Below are positions 30,401-35,030 of a stretch of 35,030 nt of DNA, in pieces. Each line of letters opens with the position of its first letter. Within the stretch, counting starts at the first letter, position 1. This DNA is from Balamuthia mandrillaris. Lineage: Eukaryota; Discosea; Longamoebia; Balamuthiidae. The stretch lies in the NCBI GenBank assembly GCA_031835245.1, contig JAVKOQ010000464.1:1-35030 (forward strand), given 5' to 3'. The notes under the pieces are model-generated. The model was not told where the DNA came from and made no database searches. It worked only from the letters and a program-made list of their open reading frames with translations. Both the position numbers and the translations under genes were made by a program.

Positions 30401-31167
30401 CGGTGAGAAGAAAGATGTAACTTTTTGAGTACTCAAAAGGTGGGAGATCCTAAAGACCCAAAGACGAACTTGGGAGCTTTGATAAGCAAAGAACATCTTG
30501 CCAAGGTGCAGTATTATATTGAACTTGCCAAAGAGGAGGGAGGTGCCATCGAAGCCGGTGGTCAGCCACCTTCTCTTGATGGAGGTGAGCTTTTCTTTGT
30601 TCTTCTTATTTCATTCTCGCGTCTCTCTCTCTCTCTCTCTTAGATCTCTTCTTCTCTCTCTCTCTTTGTTTCTACTGTGTTTGCTTACCCCCACCTTTTT
30701 TTTTTTGTAAAAATAAAGAGCTATCGGGCGGATACTTCCTTCGACCGACAGTAATAACAGGATTGCCACCAACCTGCAGAGTTCAACAAGAAGAGATCTT
30801 TGGGCCGGTGGTCACTATCACGCCATTCGACTCCGAGGAAGAGGTCATAGAGATGGCAAACGGCGTTCGTTACGGCCTTTCTGCCTCTCTATGGACCGAG
30901 AATGTGAAACGTGCTCATCGCGTTGGTCAAGCCCTCAAAGCTGGCACCGTTTGGGTCAACACTTGGCTCAAGGTTCTCTCTCTCTCTCTCTTTCTCTCTC
31001 CTTTTTTTTTTTATTTCTCTCTTGTACTAAAACAAAGCGCTCAAAAACAAAAGCGGGACTTGAGAGTACCATTTGGGGGAATGAAGCATTCAGGGGTTGG
31101 AAGAGAAGGCGGCACTCATTCTCTCGACTTTTACTCTGAACAAAAGACTATCTGCATCTCGCTCTAA
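28820..31167 (+). CDS. ALDH8A1: 2-aminomuconic semialdehyde dehydrogenase (ALDH8A1 family)
   Basis: NAD-dependent aldehyde dehydrogenase of the kynurenine pathway, oxidising 2-aminomuconate semialdehyde. Six exons: 28820-29283, 29553-29785, 30064-30314, 30440-30584, 30719-30972, 31054-31167; phases agree, 486 residues, the normal length. Signatures: LDNFIGGQFVPP, FNPSTGEVFCLVP, VAGLISPWNLPLYLLTWKVA, AKPSELTSVTAWML, PLISFTGG, general base Glu254 in LELGGKNPNIIF, catalytic Cys288 in SSFANQGEICLCGSRIFVQ, EEIFGPVVTITPFDSEEEV, PFGGMKHSGVGREGG. These match ALDH8A1 more closely than other ALDH classes. Intron 1 (heptamer TCCTCTC units) and intron 2 (hexamer TTTCTC units) are largely microsatellite. 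Its stop is 55 bases from that of MRPL22, facing it. Confidence 0.94.
29371..29465. repeat. Heptanucleotide CT-rich tandem repeat in ALDH8A1 intron 1
   Basis: A TCCTCTC unit repeated about 12 times with little variation. Confidence 0.9.
29808..29960. repeat. (TTTCTC)n hexanucleotide repeat in ALDH8A1 intron 2
   Basis: About 25 nearly perfect units, pyrimidine on the sense strand. They occupy more than half of the intron 29786-30063. Confidence 0.95.
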
Positions 31168-31222
31168 ACTCTTTTATAAAGTTAGTTTTATAAACTCGTC
31201 GAAGAAGAACAAAACATTTCTT

Positions 31223-31665
31223 TTATCGTCTCGAATGAGCCGACAAGAAGGGATCTCTCCAAAGAATATCATCACCGGACACAATGCTCTGCTTCTTCTT
31301 TTTGCTCTCCTCTTTCTCGGCAGACGAAGAAGCGTCCTCAAGGTAACGATACTTTCTCAAAACAGGCAGCTCCATTCCTTGGTCCTTCTCCCACTGTCGC
31401 ACCTCTCTCACGGTGAGATAGAGGGGAGACTTGTTCAAGGCCTGAGCGGCCGCCTCCAAACGCTTCCTCCAGGAGAGGCGCTCCAGTTTGTTGACGCCAC
31501 GAGCCCAACGGCCCAGCTTGCGCTCGCCTGGCTGGTAGGGCACCTCCTTGAGGCTTACTGTGAGGTGGCTGGTTTGCTGCTGTATGATGCCTCGCCTCAT
31601 GCGCCCTTTGATGTCAAGCTTCTTGTGGCCCAGTGGACCTTTTGTCAAGAAGATCTCATCTACAA

Positions 31666-31702
<37 letters not shown>

Positions 31703-32557
31703 GTGAGAAACGCCAAGAAAGGAGGCACAAGAAAGAGGACAGAGGAAGGAGAAGGAGGGGAGAAGGAGAGGGAGAGGGGGAGAGGGGGGGGGGGGGAGGG
31801 AGAAGGAGAAGGAGAAGGGAGGAGAAGGAGAAGGAGAAGGAAGGAGAAGGAGAAGGAGAAGGAGAAGGAGAAGGAGAAGGAGAAGGAGAAGGAGAAGGAG
31901 AAGGAGAAGGAGAAGGAGAAGGAGAAGGAGAAGGAGAAGGAGAAGGAGAAGGAGAAGGAGAAGGAGAAGGAGAAGGAGAAGGGGCTAAAAAGAACCAAGG
32001 ACGAGGCGGTCAGGGTTCAGCCCAAATCTTTTCTCCGCTTTGAGGCGAGCGGCCTCCACGGTGCTCAGCACGCTCTTCGCGATCTTCAACGGGCTAAACT
32101 GGAGCTGCAGGACGGCCTCGCTGTAGGCGAGCCCCCTGATCTGGTCCAACAAGGGCTTGAGCTTCTTGCGGCCGGCCGGCAGATTTTCTCTCTTGACCCT
32201 TGCGCTCTTGCTCTCCGCCTCCTGCTCTCGCTGCAGCCTCTTGCGCTCCTGCTTGGCCAGCTTTTGTTGCTCCTGCTTCAGCTCTCTCTTTGACTTCTCG
32301 ATGCTCTCCTCCACCTGGGCAGAGGCTTGCTCGAAGATGTCGGCGCGAAGCGGGGGGATGGCGGAGTGAAAGTGGCGAATTTGAGGATTTTGTTGTGCGG
32401 AGAGTGAACGAAGAGAAGAAGAAGACGAAGAAGCAGAGGCGACCAAGTTAAGGAAACCGAGACGGGAAACGACCAAAGGGGAGGATGGGGTCCGAAAGGC
32501 TCCAGCGCTGAGGGCATGCCTCTGGCGAGGAGCGAGGGGCAAGAAGCTCTTCTTCAT
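31223..32557 (-). CDS. MRPL22: Mitochondrial large-subunit ribosomal protein uL22m
   Basis: Component of the mitochondrial large ribosomal subunit, lining the peptide exit tunnel. Two exons, 31996-32557 and 31223-31659; about 332 residues. The N-terminus (about 70 residues; MKKSFLPLAPRQRHALSAGA) is basic and Ser-rich, as in a mitochondrial targeting sequence. A Lys/Glu/Gln coiled-coil stretch follows. The uL22 core starts near residue 138 (LDQIRGLAYSEAVLQLQFSP, KIAKSVLSTVEAARLKAEKR) and continues after the intron (DEIFLTKGPLGHKKLDIKGR, RRGIIQQQTSHLTVSLKE). A C-terminal extension of about 90 residues is lineage-specific. The donor CTTG|GTTCTT restores the frame as NPDRLVLDEIFL. Confidence 0.88.
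31760..31981. repeat. (GGAGAA)n hexanucleotide repeat in the MRPL22 intron
   Basis: A G-rich lead-in including a run of nine or more G, then about 27 GGAGAA units. It reads TTCTCC on the MRPL22 sense strand and fills most of the intron 31660-31995. Confidence 0.95.
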
Positions 32558-32663
32558 CGTCTTCAGTTTTTTTTTTTTTTTGCTTTCTTTTATTTATTCT
32601 TCTCAAAACCTTTTTTGGAATAATACTTGTCCACATATTATGTCATCTTTCTGTTGCGATACA

Positions 32664-32696
32664 GTTCCAACCTATGATGTATATGCTCATAGGAAC
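32664..32696. promoter_or_regulatory. Dyad element upstream of U1
   Basis: Inverted repeat GTTCC(aac)CTATGA ... TCATAGGAAC with an 8-base spacer, centred about 108 bases before the U1 start. Possibly an snRNA upstream activator-binding site; this is inference from position and symmetry. Confidence 0.35.
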
Positions 32697-32753
32697 CGAG
32701 AGAACAAGCACAGAACCTGGCCCGTCCCAGAATGCCGTCCACAGGGGCAGCCA

Positions 32754-32760
32754 TATAAAT
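32754..32760 (+). promoter_or_regulatory. TATA box of the U1 gene
   Basis: TATAAAT lies 34 to 28 bases before the U1 5' end, the usual TATA distance. Confidence 0.6.
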
Positions 32761-32787
32761 TGGCGGCAACCACAGGGACAAAAACTC

Positions 32788-32965
32788 ATACTTACCTGGC
32801 CGGGAGCGCTCGGGCTCAAGCAAACCGAGAGCTCTTTGCGGAACCTTCCCTACCATTGCACGCCTGGTATGGGTGAGGGTTTGCGAACCAACACCCCAAA
32901 GCGGGTGTCTGGACGGCATAATTTGTGCTTGCTCGCGGGAGGTGCGCTTAGCCGCCCTCCTGCAC
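32788..32965 (+). ncRNA. U1: U1 spliceosomal snRNA
   Basis: RNA core of the U1 snRNP that recognises 5' splice sites. The 5' end ATACTTACCTGGC (32788-32800) is identical to the canonical U1 start and complements CAG|GTAAGTAT. Next comes stem-loop I with loop GCTCAAGCAAA, comparable to the U1-70K site. Stem-loop II follows with loop ATTGCACGCC between CCCTACC and GGTATGGG, the U1A-type loop (one change from ATTGCACTCC). Stem-loop III is ACACCCCAAAGCGGGTGT, the Sm site is ATAATTTGTG (about 32919-32928), and a GC-rich stem-loop IV ends near 32963. The length of about 178 is slightly above human (164). The 3' end is estimated; the following GTCTAAAAACAAAAAC may be a 3' processing box. Confidence 0.93.
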
Positions 32966-33265
32966 CCCCTTTCATAGTCTAAAAACAAAAACAAAGAACA
33001 ACCCATTTTCTGCTCTCATTTTTAAAATGTTTTCTTCCATAGTTTTGTGTTTGAGGGAGGGAGGGAAGTAGAGACGTGTAATGTGAGAAAGAGATCTCTT
33101 TGTTTTACATGACCAGCCGTTACTCCCCTTGTCTCAAGGGAAAGACTATGCTTCACAATAAACTGAAACTTGTACAATGCAAGCTTTTTTTGCCGTTGTT
33201 TTCATGAGAAAAGGGCAATAAGCTCCTCCAAAACGTCTCGCAAGCGAAGGGAAAAGGATGTGTGC
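32966..33265. other. Intergenic between U1 and the small helical protein gene
   Basis: About 300 bases including the possible U1 3' box and the 3' UTR of the minus-strand gene at 33266-33490. No other gene, tRNA or repeat is seen. Confidence 0.4.
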
Positions 33266-33490
33266 TCAGGACTCAAAGGCCTGGACGATTTCCAGCCTGG
33301 CCCGCGCGGCTTGCTCTTTGAACTCCTGGGTCCTCTGCTCGGCGTGCCGCATCAGCCGCTGTGCGTAGACCTCCAGCAGCCGGTTCAAGTACTGCTCCAC
33401 CGTGATCCGCTCGTCCACTTCCAGCTCCGCCGTCCTGTCGTTGGCGGCCGTTGGAAACATTGTGTTGTTGTTGTTGTTGTTGGTTGCCAT
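33266..33490 (-). CDS. Small helical protein, unknown
   Basis: A single exon of 74 residues. It begins MATNNNNNNTMFPTAANDRT, with a run of Asn encoded by an AAC repeat, then a continuous amphipathic helix: VEQYLNRLLEVYAQRLMRHA and EQRTQEFKEQAARARLEIVQ. The heptad-like spacing and balanced codon use on this strand support a real short coiled-coil protein, such as a subunit of a larger complex. I cannot name the family. An intron that adds more exons cannot be excluded, but the stop (33266) and start look natural. Confidence 0.55.
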   Translation of the reverse strand: MATNNNNNNTMFPTAANDRTAELEVDERITVEQYLNRLLEVYAQRLMRHAEQRTQEFKEQAARARLEIVQAFES

Positions 33491-33688
33491 TATGTTCTCT
33501 GCTTTTGTTTTCCCTTCAAAAAAAAAAGTGACCTTTTGCTACTCTTTTTTTTTTGTTAGGGCGCTTTTGGCGGGAAATGACGTCAACTAATTGCTCGTTA
33601 TCCTCTCTCTCTTGTACTCTCTCCTCTCTGGGAGGAAAAAAGAATACAAAGCGGTGACCCTTCGCTTGTGTTTGTGCGAAGAAAAAGA

Positions 33689-33721
<33 letters not shown>

Positions 33722-33885
33722 GCAGCAGCGGAAGAAGAAGGAGAAGAAGAAGAAGAAGAAGAAGAAGAAGAACACGAAGAAGAAGAAGGAGAAGAAGGAG
33801 AAGAACAAGAACAAGAAGAACAAGGAGAAGGAGAAAAAACAGATAAATAAATAAAATGAGAAAAGAAAGAAAAGATGGTGTGTTA
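33491..33885. other. Intergenic with CAG and GAA repeats
   Basis: Contains a (CAG)n run of about 9 units (33691-33717) passing into GAA/GAG triplets up to about 33835. A plus-strand frame through it (Gln then Lys/Glu) looks like low-complexity shadow rather than a gene. It probably holds the promoter of the small minus-strand gene and the 3' UTR of the membrane protein gene. Confidence 0.5.
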
Positions 33886-34938
33886 TTATGCATAGGTTAA
33901 AATCGTCTAAAGTTAAATGTATCCTATTTTTTTGTTTTTTGGAAGGAATGGTTAGAGAAGAAAAAGAAACAGAAAAAAACGGGCAAGCAAAAAAACATGT
34001 TTAACCAACCTGGATTTGGCTGACGGTCGTCCAAATGCATTCCTCCATGTTGCGGAGATACTCTGAACGAATAAATAAAAAGAAGAAGAGGAGAGAGATG
34101 AAATAAATGATATGGATCAGGTCCACATAACTTCCAATCCAGAAGATACAGTTATCTGCATTCGTTTTAGCGGTTTCGTTAATGCTTAAGCTGAAGAAGC
34201 TTAAACGGAAGAGAAGCGAACAAAAGAGGAGAGAACGACAAAGAGAAAATAACATAAAAACAAACCAGGCAAGATCTTAGCCCAAACAGGCAATGGAAGG
34301 TCGTTTGCAAGATTAAGAACGGCAGCAACGACGAGATAAATTTTACTCTTCAGCGTTGGCCCGTCTTGAGTTCCAGCTGTGGAACACAACACGTTTAGTT
34401 CTCAGAAAACAGAACAAGGGATAAACCAAACGAGAAAGTAAGAAATAAGAAACCTTTTTGGAAGAGAGAGGAGTGTTGCAACACAATAATGAGCACCAAG
34501 ATGACGATAGGTGCACGCTGCAACGCGAATGCTACTATAAACAGTATCAACCAAAGTCTGTGGTCTTTATCACTTCCACCATTTCTTATTTGGTATTAAA
34601 ATCGTTTTGTTAGTTAAAGGGCAAAATCAGAAGAGGAAGAGGAACGTTCTCAATAATAACAAGAAGGAGGAGAAGAAGGAGAGTGTTTTTCTCTTTGCTT
34701 ACTTGACGATGAACAGAATGAGAAAAGCAATGTAAAGCAAGAAAAGCAAGATGAAGATGAGTTCACTCCAACCAACAGTATTTCGTATCCGTCCGTAACG
34801 TGTTAGAAGCGGATCCGTCTCTGTGGGATTAAAAAAAACGAGAAATTAGAAAATGAGGAGAGCAGTGAATGTAGATTAAAATCTATTCCTCACCTCTTCC
34901 CTCCTCGTTCACAGGTGTCCGCTGAGGTGGCGCGGGTG
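33886..34938 (-). CDS. Multi-pass membrane protein, C-terminal part; continues past right edge
   Basis: Exons in phase on the minus strand: 34894-34938, 34703-34820, 34454-34584, 34266-34376, 34010-34155, 33886-33906 (stop TAA). Further 5' exons lie beyond or near the window end. After a cytosol-like stretch (PAPPQRTPVNEEGR, TDPLLTRYGRIRN) come about four membrane helices: ELIFILLFLLYIAFLILFIV, WLILFIVAFALQRAPIVILV, KIYLVVAAVLNLANDLPLPV and LIHIIYFISLLFFFLFIRSE. A short C-terminus (VSQIQTILTYA) follows. The pattern might be the last part of a seven-helix protein such as the TPRA1/CAND group, but this is a weak guess. The acceptor at 34156-34157 was chosen because it keeps the frame (AKILPDNCIFW). 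Confidence 0.65.
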
Positions 34939-35030
34939 CTGTTGTTGAGAAGAGTTAATGAAACTCAGAGAAAGACAGAAAGGACCCACAAGAATGATAG
35001 AATGCAAATGTACCAGTAGAACGATGTTTT

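Noticed and set aside
31660-31998. Frames with Lys-Glu or Phe-Ser repeats near MRPL22
   Set aside because: Produced by the (GGAGAA)n repeat filling the MRPL22 intron.
1-35030. tRNA or 5S rRNA genes
   Set aside because: I looked for the TTCRA-type B box with paired acceptor arms and for 5S-like internal blocks and found none convincing; a covariance-model scan would settle it.

Overview
This is nuclear DNA of a eukaryote, most likely a free-living unicellular one. Nearly every gene is split by short spliceosomal introns (about 50 to 350 bases, GT...AG). A spliceosomal U1 snRNA gene is present. The proteins are typical eukaryotic housekeeping products (dolichol kinase, LTV1, glutaredoxin 3, APC4, glucosidase II alpha, ALDH8A1, mitochondrial uL22m). 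An amoebozoan or another opisthokont-related protist would fit, but the species cannot be fixed from this window alone. 

Layout. 1-6000: three tandem paralogues (A, B, C; all minus strand) of an unrecognised type I membrane protein family, with a small RRM-like gene (plus strand) between A and B. 6003-8668: dolichol kinase (minus), sharing a 363-base divergent promoter with LTV1 (plus, 9032-11360). 11586-12428: a short leucine-rich-repeat gene whose frame is disturbed. 12720-14113: GLRX3 (plus), tail to tail with ANAPC4 (minus, 14149-17733). 18083-22110: GANAB (minus, 13 exons). 22365-24723: a Tc1/mariner-IS630-type DNA transposon with TA target duplication and about 30-base inverted ends; it holds a damaged transposase and a second gene of unknown role. 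24814-25566: an orphan gene with an N-terminal membrane segment, divergent from a secreted protein of about six bacterial-style Ig-like modules (25699-27999). 28044-28442: a small cupin, divergent from ALDH8A1 (28820-31167), which runs tail to tail into MRPL22 (31223-32557, minus). 32788-32965: U1 snRNA. 33266-33490: a small helical protein. 33886 to beyond the right edge: a multi-pass membrane protein (minus). 

Common themes. Introns carry long pyrimidine microsatellites that always lie on the sense strand. The palindrome GTCGAC recurs 60 to 220 bases upstream of several unrelated start codons. Convergent genes end only 35 to 55 bases apart. The window contains no single operon-like system. 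It mixes ER glycosylation (DOLK, GANAB), ribosome assembly (LTV1, uL22m), cell cycle (APC4), redox/iron (GLRX3) and tryptophan breakdown (ALDH8A1) with fast-evolving surface or secreted proteins. Exon borders were set by hand from splice signals, reading phase and remembered family sequences; no search was run.
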